A stretch of 16,508 nt of DNA, from assembly GCA_031290695.1 (NCBI GenBank), contig JAITNB010000007.1:1-16508 (forward strand), given 5' to 3'. Made by a program: the position numbers and the translations under genes. The notes beneath the pieces are model-generated. The model was not told where the DNA came from, did not search any database, and worked only from the letters and a program-made list of their open reading frames with translations. Source of the DNA: Coriobacteriales bacterium. Its GTDB lineage: Bacteria; Actinomycetota; Coriobacteriia; Coriobacteriales; UBA8131. Shown piece by piece: positions 7,582 through 15,461 of the stretch (position 1 is its first letter; each line of letters opens with the position of its first letter).

Positions 7582-7588
7582 CTGCGCG
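7558..7588 (-). terminator. Terminator-like hairpin at the end of the his operon
   Basis: CGCGCAG (7566-7572) and CTGCGCG (7582-7588) form a perfect 7-bp GC-rich stem with a 9-nt loop, 44 bp past the hisE stop. Read in the his direction it is followed by TTTGTCGT, a short and imperfect T-tract. It is a plausible but leaky intrinsic terminator. The AT-rich stretch 7606-7632 between it and hisE shows no gene. Confidence 0.6.
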
Positions 7589-7632
7589 CCCCGCCAACCT
7601 GTGGGTAAGCTTTAATATGCTATTGTATTTAG

Positions 7633-7950
7633 CTATTTTATACGCGCATCGAGCTCGCCGGCCAGCTCTGCGGTTGAGACGCCTGAGCGCTCAAGCACCA
7701 CGAGCAGGTGGTAGAGGAGGTCGGCGGCCTCGTAGCGTATATGGTCGTGGTCGTGGTCCTTGACCGCCATAACAAGCTCGGTAGCCTCCTCGCCAATCTT
7801 CTTGAGCAGCTTGTCCTCAGGCTGTGTGAGGAGCCGGGCGGTATAGCTGTCCTCAGGTGCGGCGGTGCGGCGGGCATGGATAGTTTGGGCAAGCCTGTCA
7901 AGGGTCACGCCCAGGTTGCCGCCAGTCACGTTATGTGTGCGCTCACCCAT
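7633..7950 (-). CDS. hisE: Phosphoribosyl-ATP pyrophosphatase HisE
   Basis: HisE hydrolyses phosphoribosyl-ATP to phosphoribosyl-AMP, the second step of histidine synthesis. It has 105 residues from the ATG at 7950, the usual length for a stand-alone HisE. It shows [15 protein letters not shown] at 28-41 and the metal-binding MazG-like helices EEATE (54-58) and [10 protein letters not shown] (74-83). A TTG two codons upstream (7956) is possible, but GGAGG would abut it, whereas it sits 6 nt before ATG 7950. The gene overlaps hisI by 8 bp and is last in the operon. The loop between the two metal helices carries an odd KDHDHDH stretch. Confidence 0.94.
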   Translation of the reverse strand: MGERTHNVTGGNLGVTLDRLAQTIHARRTAAPEDSYTARLLTQPEDKLLKKIGEEATELVMAVKDHDHDHIRYEAADLLYHLLVVLERSGVSTAELAGELDARIK

Positions 7951-8272
7951 GTTCAACCTCCCGATACTCCCGATAAAAGCAGCTGCGGTTGCCGGTGTGA
8001 CAGGCGGGGCCGGGGCTGTCTACCTTGACAAGCAGGCAGTCGCCGTCACAGTCATAGTAGATATTCTTGACCAGCTGGATGTTACCGCTGGTAGCACCCT
8101 TGTTCCAGAGCTCGCGGCGGGACCGGCTCCAAAACCAGGTAGTCCCGGTCTCCTCCGTCAGGGCAAGGGCCGCGGCGTCCATATAGGCCATCATGAGGAC
8201 CTCGCCGCTGTCGTACTGCTGGATAATGGCGGGGATAAGGCCGTGTTCGTCGTAGTTGAGCGGGGTTGTCAT
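7943..8272 (-). CDS. hisI: Phosphoribosyl-AMP cyclohydrolase HisI
   Basis: HisI opens the adenine ring of phosphoribosyl-AMP to give ProFAR, the third step of the pathway. The 109-residue protein has the family blocks VLMMAYMD (25-32), [17 protein letters not shown] (48-64) and [11 protein letters not shown] (74-84). Its zinc-site residues are Cys75, Cys91 and Cys98, in DCDGD and CHTGNRSCF. It is a stand-alone form, not the HisIE fusion of many proteobacteria. It overlaps hisF by 4 bp (ATGA) and hisE by 8 bp. Confidence 0.96.
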   Translation of the reverse strand: MTTPLNYDEHGLIPAIIQQYDSGEVLMMAYMDAAALALTEETGTTWFWSRSRRELWNKGATSGNIQLVKNIYYDCDGDCLLVKVDSPGPACHTGNRSCFYREYREVEHG

Positions 8273-9042
8273 GTGTAGTCCAATCGTACGGGGATGTCTT
8301 GGGCGGCCATGTACTCCTTGACCTCACGGATACTGAGCTCGCCAAAGTGAAAGACGCTGGCGGCGAGCACGGCGTCGGCCTCGCCTTCGAGGATGCCCTG
8401 GGCAAAGTGTTCGAGGGTGCCCACGCCGCCGCTGGCGATGACGGGGATGTCGACCGCGCGGGCGACGGCACGCGTGAGGGCCAGGTCGAAGCCGTCTTTG
8501 GAGCCGTCGCGGTCCATCGACGTGAGCAGTATCTCGCCCGCGCCACGGCGGCAGGCCTCGGCCGCCCAGCGCACGGCGTCGATGCCGGTGTCGATACGGC
8601 CGCCGTTGAGGTAGACCGTCCACTTGTCGCCCGCGCCGGTGACATGCTTGGCATCGACGGCGCACAGTATCGCCTGTGAGCCAAAGGCGGCCGCAGCCGT
8701 GGTGATGAGCGAGGGGTCGCGCACGGCAGCGGAGTTGAGGCTCACCTTGTCGGCGCCGGCGGCGATCATGGTGCGCAGGTTCGCGAGGTCCTTGAAGCCG
8801 CCGCCCACCGCGTAGGGGATGTGCAGCTCCTCGCTGGCGCGGGCGGCCATCTCGATGGTGGTGCGGCGGTGCTCATGCGTGGCGGTTATGTCGAGGAAGA
8901 CGACCTCGTCGGCACCGGCGGCGTCATAGGCGGCCGCAAGCTCCACGGGGTCACCCGCATCACGCAGGTTGACAAAGTTGACCCCCTTGACCACACGGCC
9001 GTCCTTGACATCGAGGCAGGGTATGACACGTTTTGTGAGCAT
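8269..9042 (-). CDS. hisF: Imidazole glycerol phosphate synthase cyclase subunit HisF
   Basis: HisF is the cyclase half of IGP synthase. It turns PRFAR plus ammonia delivered from HisH into imidazole glycerol phosphate and AICAR. The 257-residue (beta/alpha)8 barrel has the catalytic Asp11 in [13 protein letters not shown] and Asp130 in CAVDAK, with phosphate-binding loops at AVGGGF (78-83) and IASGGVG. AAGG/AAGGAG 5 nt before the ATG supports the start. It lies 1 bp after hisA and four genes from its partner hisH in the same operon. Confidence 0.97.
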   Translation of the reverse strand: MLTKRVIPCLDVKDGRVVKGVNFVNLRDAGDPVELAAAYDAAGADEVVFLDITATHEHRRTTIEMAARASEELHIPYAVGGGFKDLANLRTMIAAGADKVSLNSAAVRDPSLITTAAAAFGSQAILCAVDAKHVTGAGDKWTVYLNGGRIDTGIDAVRWAAEACRRGAGEILLTSMDRDGSKDGFDLALTRAVARAVDIPVIASGGVGTLEHFAQGILEGEADAVLAASVFHFGELSIREVKEYMAAQDIPVRLDYT

Positions 9043-9043
9043 C

Positions 9044-9778
9044 CTACTCCTTCAAATTGTTGAGCAGCCCTACCGCCTCGTGCACCGTGAACGAGCCTTC
9101 GTAGACCGCACGCCCCACGATGGCACCCTCCACCGTCTGAGAACCCAGTGCCATGAGGGCGCGCAGGTCGTCGAGCGTGCTGATGCCGCCGCTGGCAATC
9201 ACAGGAAATCCCGCAGCCTGGGCGACGCGGACATAGGCGGCCGCGTCAATGCCGGTCTGCATGCCGTCGCGAGCGATGTCGGTGTAGACGAGGTGTTGTA
9301 TGCCCCAGCCCGCAAGCTGGGCGATGAGCTCAACGGCAGGGATGCCCGCTCCTTCTCGCCAGCCCTCGATGGCAACCTCGCCGTCGCGGGCATCTACTCC
9401 GGCGCAGAGCGCGTCGCCGTAGCGCGCGACGGCCTCACGGGCGAAGGCAGGGTCGCGGGCGAGCTTCGTACCCAGCACCACGCGGCGTGCGCCCGCCTGT
9501 ACGAGCCGCTCGATGACCGCCAGCGTGCGCACGCCGCCGCCCACTTCAATGTTGAGGCCGGTCGCGGCGATGATGCGCTCGATGACACCCGTGTTGGACG
9601 GCTCGCCGCTGCGGGCGCCGTCGAGGTCGACCACATGGATCCATGTGGCACCTTCACGGGCAAAGGCACGTGCTTGAGCAACCGGGTCATCGTTATAGAC
9701 GGTCACGGCATCATAGTCGCCTCGGGCGAGCCGTACTGCCTTGCCGTCGAGCAGGTCTATTGCAGGTAGAAGGTACAT
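9044..9778 (-). CDS. hisA: ProFAR isomerase HisA
   Basis: HisA isomerises ProFAR to PRFAR. The 244-residue (beta/alpha)8 barrel carries the catalytic Asp8 ([15 protein letters not shown]) and Asp129 (AGVDARDG), plus phosphate loops EVGGGVRT (78-85) and VIASGGIS. Some actinobacteria use the bifunctional PriA, which also does the TrpF step; I cannot separate HisA from PriA by eye, and a trpF search in the genome would decide. It lies 2 bp after hisH and 1 bp before hisF. Confidence 0.95.
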   Translation of the reverse strand: MYLLPAIDLLDGKAVRLARGDYDAVTVYNDDPVAQARAFAREGATWIHVVDLDGARSGEPSNTGVIERIIAATGLNIEVGGGVRTLAVIERLVQAGARRVVLGTKLARDPAFAREAVARYGDALCAGVDARDGEVAIEGWREGAGIPAVELIAQLAGWGIQHLVYTDIARDGMQTGIDAAAYVRVAQAAGFPVIASGGISTLDDLRALMALGSQTVEGAIVGRAVYEGSFTVHEAVGLLNNLKE

Positions 9779-9780
9779 GG

Positions 9781-10440
9781 CTACAATCCTCTCACAAAGC
9801 GGACAAAGTTCTCCAAAACCTCAAGGCCCTTGTGTGAGGACTTCTCGGGGTGAAACTGTACGCCAAAGACCGCGCCTTTGCGCACGACACTGGGGAAGGC
9901 CGTAGCGTGCGTGACCTCGGCCAGCACGTCACACTCCTCGCTTGGCACCCCCTGGTACGAGTGCGTGAAGTAGAAGTTCGAACCATCCGGGATGCCCGCG
10001 AACAAGGGTGCTCGGTCTTCTCCGCGCGTTTCGCCTTTAAACGCCACCTGGTTCCAGCCCACATGAGGCACCTTGACCCGTGCGCCGCCAGGTGTTTGGG
10101 CGTCGATGCGCCGGGTCGACCCGCGCAGGAGCGCAAGCCCCTCTGCCCACTGCCCCTCTGGCATGTTCTCGTCGCCGCGCTCAAAGAGCAGTTGCAGTCC
10201 CAGGCAGATGCCAAGAAAGGGCGCGCCCTGCGCCACGCGGTCACGTATGGCATCCATCTGGCCGCTGGCAAGCATGGTCGCCGACGCGTCTGCAAAGGAG
10301 CCCACGCCCGGCAGCACGATGGCCTGGGCGCTGCGTATCGCCGCTGGCTCGGCGCTGATGCGCGCCTCGCACCCCGCAAGCTCAAGCGCCTTCTGCACGC
10401 TGCGCAGGTTGCCTTTGCAATAATCAACTACAACAAACAT
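9781..10440 (-). CDS. hisH: Imidazole glycerol phosphate synthase glutaminase subunit HisH
   Basis: HisH is the class I glutamine amidotransferase that feeds ammonia to HisF. It has 219 residues. The catalytic triad is visible as Cys79 (FLGICLGLQLLF), His197 and Glu199 (GVQFHPEKSS). The oxyanion region LPGVGSF is at 43-49, and the substrate tunnel motif KVPHVGWNQV at 123-132. AAGGGAG lies just before the ATG at 10440. Upstream, instead of the usual few bases, a 151-bp gap with a large palindrome separates it from hisB. Confidence 0.96.
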   Translation of the reverse strand: MFVVVDYCKGNLRSVQKALELAGCEARISAEPAAIRSAQAIVLPGVGSFADASATMLASGQMDAIRDRVAQGAPFLGICLGLQLLFERGDENMPEGQWAEGLALLRGSTRRIDAQTPGGARVKVPHVGWNQVAFKGETRGEDRAPLFAGIPDGSNFYFTHSYQGVPSEECDVLAEVTHATAFPSVVRKGAVFGVQFHPEKSSHKGLEVLENFVRFVRGL

Positions 10441-10451
10441 CCTGCTCCCTT

Positions 10452-10573
10452 CGACATCCTGTAAGCGGCGTAAACGGCTTCAAACAGAACCCTGTGTTCA
10501 GTTGCGTACAAAAGTACGCGCCTTTCACACAGGAACCTGTTTTCAACCGTTTCCACTCGCTTACAAAATGTCG
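10452..10573. repeat. Laddered 122-bp palindrome between hisB and hisH
   Basis: Almost the whole hisB-hisH gap is an imperfect inverted repeat with one centre (about 10512). Left arms from outside in: CGACAT (10452-10457), GTAAGCG (10461-10467), AAACGG (10472-10477), AAACAG (10482-10487), CCTGTGT (10491-10497) and GCGTAC (10504-10509). Each has a perfect reverse complement in register on the right (10568-10573, 10558-10564, 10547-10552, 10537-10542, 10527-10533, 10514-10519). This gives 38 base pairs broken by mostly symmetric 3-5 nt internal loops and capped by AAAA. The arms step by about 10 nt. No T-run follows, so it is not an ordinary terminator. In the his transcript it would fold just ahead of the hisH ribosome site. 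Confidence 0.85.
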
Positions 10574-10591
10574 TCTCCGTTGCTGACGGTT

Positions 10592-11179
10592 TCATATGCT
10601 CCCTTTGGTCGAGGGGACGCGGGTGCCTACGCGGGGGTCGAGGGCGACGGCGGTGCTCAGGGCGCGGGCGACGGCTTTGGCGGCGGCTTCGATGAGGTGG
10701 TGCGCATTCTCGCCCGCGAGGGAGCGCACGTGCAGGGTGAGGCCCGCGTTGGCGGCAAGCGCGATGAGGAACTCCTTGAACAACGTGGTGTCAAAGGTGC
10801 CAATGAACTCGATGGGCAACGCGACATCCCAGTGCAGCTGCCCGCGGCCGCTTATGTCAACGGCCGCCAGCACGAGCGCCTCGTCCATGGGTACCAGGGC
10901 ATCGCCAAAGCGCGTGATGCCCGCCTTGCTCCCCAGGCACTGCGCGATGGCCTGGCCTAGCACGATGCCCACGTCCTCAACTGTGTGGTGCGCATCGACC
11001 TCGAGGTCGCCGGCCGCCCGCACCGTGAGGTCAAACAACCCGTGGCGCCCAAAAGCGTCGAGCATATGGTCGAAGAACGGCACGCCGGTTGCCACGCTCG
11101 TCTCCCCCGCCCCTTCAAGGGCAAGCGAGAGCGTGACGGCAGTCTCGTTTGTCGTGCGTTCGATGATGGCCTCTCTCAT
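10592..11179 (-). CDS. hisB: Imidazoleglycerol-phosphate dehydratase HisB
   Basis: HisB dehydrates imidazole glycerol phosphate to imidazole acetol phosphate. It has 195 residues, the size of monofunctional IGPD; the N-terminal phosphatase of the enterobacterial fusion is absent. Metal-binding His-rich blocks are FFDHMLDAFGRHG (35-47), DAHHTVEDVGI (62-72) and GENAHHLIEAAAKAVARAL (156-174), and the end is VPSTKGSI (188-195), close to the usual VPSTKG. AAAGGA lies before the ATG at 11179. It is separated from hisC by 65 bp with a direct repeat and from hisH by the 122-bp palindrome. Confidence 0.96.
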   Translation of the reverse strand: MREAIIERTTNETAVTLSLALEGAGETSVATGVPFFDHMLDAFGRHGLFDLTVRAAGDLEVDAHHTVEDVGIVLGQAIAQCLGSKAGITRFGDALVPMDEALVLAAVDISGRGQLHWDVALPIEFIGTFDTTLFKEFLIALAANAGLTLHVRSLAGENAHHLIEAAAKAVARALSTAVALDPRVGTRVPSTKGSI

Positions 11180-11208
11180 CGGCTGTCCTTTCTCATCAAA
11201 GCAAGGGG

Positions 11209-11239
11209 GCCGTCCCCGTGCTTCCTGCCGTCCCCGTGC
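11209..11239. repeat. 13-bp direct repeat in the hisC-hisB gap
   Basis: GCCGTCCCCGTGC occurs at 11209-11221 and 11227-11239 (period 18 bp), filling the centre of the 65-bp gap between hisC and hisB. It lies upstream of the hisB ribosome site. It could be a duplication by slippage or a tandem binding site; nothing shows which. Confidence 0.7.
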
Positions 11240-11244
11240 GTTCC

Positions 11245-12342
11245 TTATCCCACTATCTGCCCAAGCGCCGCAAGCAATGCGTCGTCTTCCTGCGGGGTGC
11301 CTACGGTGATGCGCAAGCAGTCCTCAAGCAGCGGGGCGCGCGAGAAGTCGCGCACCAGGATACCGTGGTCGTAGTAGAGCCGCTGCCATACCTCGTGCGC
11401 GCCAGGCACTCTGGTGAGCACATAGTTCGCCTCGCTGGGGTAGGCCAAGACGCTGCGGATACGAGCGAGCCCGTTTGCAAGCCGCGCGCGCTCCGTCACG
11501 ATGGCCTCCACCGTTGCGTGCAGTTGCCCGTGGTGCGCCAGCACCGTAAGGCCCGCAAGCTCCGAGAACGCGTCGACCGAGTAGGGCTGCCGCACCTTGA
11601 GCAGCTCGGCGACCACCGGGACGCTCGCGAGCAGGTATCCCAGGCGCACGCCGGCCAGCGCGTAGGCCTTCGAGAACGTGCGCAGGATAACAAGGTTGTC
11701 GTGCGCCGCGAGATGTTGCGTCATGTCAAAGCGCGCATTGGCAAACTCGAGGTAGGCGTGATCGACCACCACCAGCGCGTCGGTGGCCGCCAGAAGCTCA
11801 AGCAGGAAGCCCGGCCGCACACAGCCGCCGGTGGGGTTGTTGGGCGACGTGAGCATCACGAGGTCGATGCCTCCCCCCCGCACCGCGTCAAGCACCGCTT
11901 GCTCGTCAATCTGCCAGGGAAGCGGTGCCTGGGCACCCGCCGCATCCCCCATCAGGGGCACCTCGAACACACGGGTATGGGTGAGCCGGGCGTCGGCCGC
12001 ATAGACGGAGAAGGTCGGGGGTGCCGTGAGCAGCGTGCGTCCCGGCCCCCCATAGGCGAGCATCAGGTCAAAGAGCAGCTCGTCGCCGCCGTTGCCCAGC
12101 AGCACGCAGTCCTCGGCCACGCCGTCCCGTTGCGCAAGGGCGGCACGCAGCTCGGCGGCAAGCGGGCTGGGATAGCGGTGAAACCCTAACATCCCGAGCT
12201 TCTCCGCAAGCTCTTTACGCACCTCAAGGGGCAGGCCGTAGGGGTTCTCGTTCGCGTTGAGGTAGATACGCGCGGGCAGGTAGGTGGGGTCGTAGGGCTC
12301 AAGCCCTGCGAGATGGGGGGCAGCGGGGCGTACAGCCTTCAC
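11245..12342 (-). CDS. hisC: Histidinol-phosphate aminotransferase HisC
   Basis: HisC transfers the amino group of glutamate to imidazole acetol phosphate, using PLP. It has 365 residues, typical of the family. The fold-type I landmarks are NANENPYGLP (29-38), SPNNPTGG (166-173), the PLP Lys225 in TFSKAYALAGVRLGY and the C-terminal LRITVGTPQE. The PLP-Asp block reads VVVDHAYLEF (191-200), with His where most HisC proteins have Glu (VDEAY). The start is a GTG at 12342 with GAGGAG 6 nt upstream, located within the end of hisD; the gap between the two genes is 3 bp. HisC can also act in aromatic amino-acid synthesis in some bacteria. Confidence 0.95.
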   Translation of the reverse strand: MKAVRPAAPHLAGLEPYDPTYLPARIYLNANENPYGLPLEVRKELAEKLGMLGFHRYPSPLAAELRAALAQRDGVAEDCVLLGNGGDELLFDLMLAYGGPGRTLLTAPPTFSVYAADARLTHTRVFEVPLMGDAAGAQAPLPWQIDEQAVLDAVRGGGIDLVMLTSPNNPTGGCVRPGFLLELLAATDALVVVDHAYLEFANARFDMTQHLAAHDNLVILRTFSKAYALAGVRLGYLLASVPVVAELLKVRQPYSVDAFSELAGLTVLAHHGQLHATVEAIVTERARLANGLARIRSVLAYPSEANYVLTRVPGAHEVWQRLYYDHGILVRDFSRAPLLEDCLRITVGTPQEDDALLAALGQIVG

Positions 12343-12345
12343 CGC

Positions 12346-13647
12346 TTACTCCTCGCCATCGTCCTCAAGCAGCTCAAAGCGGGCCTTGACGGCTTTGGCG
12401 TGGGCCCACAGGCCCTCCTGCTCGGCAAGGGTAATGATGGTGTCGCGGGCATTGTCGAGCGCAGCGTAGGAGTAGTTGATAACGCTTGAGCGCTTGACAA
12501 AGTCGTCGACGCTCAACGGGCTTGCAAAGCGTGCGGTGCCGCCCGTGGGCAGGGTGTGGTTGGGGCCGGCCACGTAGTCGCCTACGCTCTCGGGGGTCCA
12601 GGTGCCGAGGAAGATGGCACCGGCGTTCTCGATGAGGCCGAGGAGCTCAAGGGGCTGGTCCATCTGCACCTCAAGGTGCTCGGGGGCGATGGCGTTGACG
12701 GCGAGCAGGGCCGTGGCGAGGTCGGGCGCCACAAAGATGATGCCGTTGTTGTCAAGCGACGCGCGGGTGATGCCGGCGCGGGGGGTGTCGAGCAAAAAGC
12801 CCTCGATCTCCTCAAGCACGTCCTCAACGAGCGTCTCGTCGATGGTCACGAGGTAACAGGCGGCATTGGGGTCGTGCTCGGCCTGCGCCATGAGGTCGAT
12901 GGCGATGAGCGAAGGCTCGGCAGTCTCGTCGGCGAGCACGAGCACCTCTGATGGGCCGGCGACCATGTCGATGCCCACGTCGCCGCTCACCATGCGCTTG
13001 GCAGCGGCCACATAGGCGTTGCCGGGGCCGGTTATCTTGTCAACCTTCGCGATCTGCGCGGTGCCGTAGGCGAGCGCTGCGATGGCCTGTGCGCCGCCCA
13101 CCGCATACACCTCGCTTACACCGGCTATCTGCGCAGCCGCCAGCGTCACAGGGTCAACGCGGCCGTCGGGACCCGGCGGGGTCACCATCGCGATGCGCCG
13201 CACCCCGGCAACACGGGCGGGCAGCGCGTTCATAAGCACCGTCGAGGGGTACTTGGCACGCCCACCCGGCACATAGATGCCCACGCTCTCGATGGGCGTG
13301 ATGCGGCTGCCTACCAGCGAGCCATCGGGGCGCGCGTCAAAGAAGCTCTGCTGCGCCTGACGCATGTGAAAGGCGGTGATAGAGGCCGCCGCCGCTTGCA
13401 GGGCCGCATACACCTTCTTGTCAACGGCCTTGGCCGCACCGTCAATGAGCGCCTGTGGCACCCGAAACTCCAACAGCTTCGCCTTGTCGTACTCAAAGGT
13501 GTACGCACTCACTGCCTCGTCGCCGCGCGCGCGCACTGCGGCGATGATACCCGTCACGCTCTCCTGCACTGCGGCATCAAAGGCCGCCGCACGTTGCAAC
13601 AGCTCGCTTGCGGGCCTTTGCCCTGCTTCCAGTCTCACTACGCGCAT
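12346..13647 (-). CDS. hisD: Histidinol dehydrogenase HisD
   Basis: HisD carries out the last two steps, oxidising histidinol to histidine with NAD and zinc. From the ATG at 13647 it has 433 residues, essentially the length of E. coli HisD (434). Zinc ligands and catalytic residues are all in place: Gln255 and His258 (MAQAEHDP), Glu323 and His324 (APEHLE), Asp357 (VGDYVAGPNH) and His416 (LWAHAKAV). VAGPSEVLVLAD at 229-240 is the family block. The frame runs open to 13824, but the extra part is a shadow of hisG; GGAG lies 8 nt before 13647. It overlaps hisG by 10 bp. Confidence 0.96.
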   Translation of the reverse strand: MRVVRLEAGQRPASELLQRAAAFDAAVQESVTGIIAAVRARGDEAVSAYTFEYDKAKLLEFRVPQALIDGAAKAVDKKVYAALQAAAASITAFHMRQAQQSFFDARPDGSLVGSRITPIESVGIYVPGGRAKYPSTVLMNALPARVAGVRRIAMVTPPGPDGRVDPVTLAAAQIAGVSEVYAVGGAQAIAALAYGTAQIAKVDKITGPGNAYVAAAKRMVSGDVGIDMVAGPSEVLVLADETAEPSLIAIDLMAQAEHDPNAACYLVTIDETLVEDVLEEIEGFLLDTPRAGITRASLDNNGIIFVAPDLATALLAVNAIAPEHLEVQMDQPLELLGLIENAGAIFLGTWTPESVGDYVAGPNHTLPTGGTARFASPLSVDDFVKRSSVINYSYAALDNARDTIITLAEQEGLWAHAKAVKARFELLEDDGEE

Positions 13648-14315
13648 ACCGTGTTCTCCAATCGTCGTGCGAGGCCGCGTACGCGCGCATCGGTGCGCAC
13701 GCTCGCCGGATTCCCCACAAAGCGGGCGGTCGACTGCAGGACCTCGTCCACGATCACGAGGTTGTTCTCCCGCAGGGTGGTACCAGTGGCCGTGATGTCG
13801 ACGATGCGGTCGGCCATCCCGCACAACGGCGCCAGCTCAATATTACCATGCATCTTCACCGTCTCGACCTGCACACCTATCGAATCATAGTACTGCGCCG
13901 TGATACGCGGGTACTTGGTGGCGACCCGCATCACCCCCAACCTGCGATAGGCCTCCTCGGCCGCGCCACCGGCAGCCGCTGGCTCCGCAACCACAAAGCG
14001 ACAGGTGCCAAACCCCAGGTCTACAAGCTCGACGACCTCAAGCGCAGCCTCGGCCAGCGAGTCCTTGCCGCAGATGGCGCAGTCCACGCCGCCGTAGCTC
14101 ACAAACACCGGCACGTCGGTGGGCCGCACAATGTAGTATTCGACTTCCTCCCTGTAGATAACCAGTTGCCGCCCTGGGTCGTCAAGCCCCGCAGCGTCCA
14201 GCCCCGCCTGGGCAAGCAGCGCGACGCTCTCCCCATACAGCGCACCCTTGGGTACCGCTATCCTCAGTGGCGGATAAGCCCGGGCTTCTCCCCCTTTTTG
14301 CCCTCCCTTACTCAC
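13638..14315 (-). CDS. hisG: ATP phosphoribosyltransferase HisG, short form
   Basis: HisG joins ATP and PRPP, the committed and feedback-controlled first step. It has about 225 residues and lacks the C-terminal regulatory domain of long HisG, so it needs HisZ. It shows LRIAVPKGALYGES (17-30), YYIVRPTDVPVFV (60-72) and the PRPP loop VDITATGTTLRENNL (172-186). No ATG fits: a frame to 14390 has an ATG inside hisZ, but that tail matches nothing in HisG. GTG 14315 (as GTGAGTAA, 8-bp overlap with hisZ) is chosen, and GTG 14324 is an alternative; GAGGAGGG lies just upstream. The N-terminus carries about 16 extra residues compared with proteins starting at LRIAVPKG. Confidence 0.92.
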   Translation of the reverse strand: MSKGGQKGGEARAYPPLRIAVPKGALYGESVALLAQAGLDAAGLDDPGRQLVIYREEVEYYIVRPTDVPVFVSYGGVDCAICGKDSLAEAALEVVELVDLGFGTCRFVVAEPAAAGGAAEEAYRRLGVMRVATKYPRITAQYYDSIGVQVETVKMHGNIELAPLCGMADRIVDITATGTTLRENNLVIVDEVLQSTARFVGNPASVRTDARVRGLARRLENTVCA

Positions 14316-15447
14316 CGGTATCACCGCCCTCCTCGACCGTTTGCAGTATCGCCGTTGTGCCCTCGGCGCGCAGACGGGCGGCCTGGGCAAAGGCGGCGGC
14401 GGGGTTGGCCGCGCTTACCGGCACCACGAGGGGGATGCCCCCCGCTGGCACCGCCTCGGCCTCGTCGCCCTGGGCAACGAGGGCGTGCATGACCCTCTCA
14501 AGGCCAAAGGCAAACCCGGCGGCCGGCGCGCTCTTGCCGTAGGCCTCAAGCATGTGGTCATAGCGCCCGCCGCTGCCCAGCATCATGCCCGGGCCTGGCG
14601 CGTATGCCTCAAACACCAGGCCGGTATAGTAGTCAAACGCGCTCATGACGCTAAAGTCCACGCTCACATAGGGGCCGGCGCCCAGTGCCTCGATGATGTC
14701 CCACGTTTGCTCAAGCTGTGCCAGGCCGTCGGTGCAGCCCAGCGGGGCCATAAGCCCTTGGCACGCGCGTATCGCGTCCCTCTTGCCGTTGAGCGTTGGC
14801 AGCAGCTTGAGCGCACCCGCACAACGCGCATCGATACGCGGGTCTTGCGCAAGCCGCTCGATCTCAACGAGGTTGGAGGCATGACAAGCATCCAGGACCG
14901 CCGTGCGCCACACAGCATCGGCCGCCCCGTCCCTCATGCACGCGTCCAGCAGGTCGCGCAGCACGCCAACGGTGCAGATGGCGATGTTGAAGTCTCTAAG
15001 CCCACAGGCGGCCAGCGCCTCGACAAAGAGCAGGATGACCTCGGCATCGGCCGGGGCACCCGCCATGCCAATAGACTCGATCCCTATCTGTGTGAACTCC
15101 CGCGCCTGGCCGCGCAGCGACTCCTCCTCGCGAAAGACCGGCTGCACATACCTAAAGCGCAACGGCCGCGCCACATCCTCCAGGCGCGACGCCACCATAC
15201 GCGCGATGGGCAGGGTGACGTCGGGCCGCAGCACAAGCAGGTCGCCGTCTGCGTCAAACAGCCTAAAGGGCGTCTGCGCGAGCCTGCCGCCCATCTCAAG
15301 CACCTCAAGCACCTCAAGCGTAGGCGTCTCGATGGGTGCATAGCCCCACAGCGAGAGGACCCTCTGCACATCGTTACAGATACCCTCCCGCCACCGCGCT
15401 TCCTGCGGCAACACGTCCTTGAACCCCCGCGGGGTGACTGGAATCAT
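14308..15447 (-). CDS. hisZ: ATP phosphoribosyltransferase regulatory subunit HisZ
   Basis: HisZ is a histidyl-tRNA synthetase paralogue that binds short HisG and gives it activity and histidine inhibition. It has 379 residues with the class II synthetase core: PRGFKDVLPQEARWRE (6-21), LRPDVTLPIARMV (73-85), motif 2-like RFRYVQPVFREEES, REFTQIGIESIG, SAFDYYTGLVFEAY, GSGGRYDHML and motif 3-like GFAFGLERVM. The C-terminal anticodon-binding domain of true HisRS seems absent, and it sits directly before short hisG, so HisZ is favoured over HisRS. The ATG at 15447 has GAGAGG 6 nt upstream. It is the first gene of the operon, right after the promoter. A 9-bp coding repeat gives LEVLEVLE. Confidence 0.94.
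   Translation of the reverse strand: MIPVTPRGFKDVLPQEARWREGICNDVQRVLSLWGYAPIETPTLEVLEVLEMGGRLAQTPFRLFDADGDLLVLRPDVTLPIARMVASRLEDVARPLRFRYVQPVFREEESLRGQAREFTQIGIESIGMAGAPADAEVILLFVEALAACGLRDFNIAICTVGVLRDLLDACMRDGAADAVWRTAVLDACHASNLVEIERLAQDPRIDARCAGALKLLPTLNGKRDAIRACQGLMAPLGCTDGLAQLEQTWDIIEALGAGPYVSVDFSVMSAFDYYTGLVFEAYAPGPGMMLGSGGRYDHMLEAYGKSAPAAGFAFGLERVMHALVAQGDEAEAVPAGGIPLVVPVSAANPAAAFAQAARLRAEGTTAILQTVEEGGDTGE
15295..15318. repeat. 9-bp tandem repeat within hisZ
   Basis: CTCAAGCAC is repeated 2.7 times in tandem, encoding LE-V-LE-V-LE near residues 44-51 of HisZ. It keeps the frame and is probably a slippage product. Confidence 0.75.
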
Positions 15448-15461
15448 ACAAAGCCTCTCGT

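Noticed and set aside
10452..10573. Rho-independent terminator splitting the his operon
   Set aside because: No T-run follows either side of the palindrome and the stems are interrupted; only the loop is U-rich in the his direction.
13648..13824. 59-residue N-terminal extension of hisD
   Set aside because: The extension overlaps hisG, is Arg/His-rich, and HisD from 13647 already has the family length with a good GGAG site.
14316..14390. 25-residue N-terminal extension of hisG to an ATG
   Set aside because: It lies inside the end of hisZ and matches no HisG; GTG 14315 or 14324 after GAGGAGGG is more likely.
14308..15447. hisZ being histidyl-tRNA synthetase
   Set aside because: The protein is shorter than HisRS, seems to lack the anticodon-binding domain and sits directly before short-form hisG.
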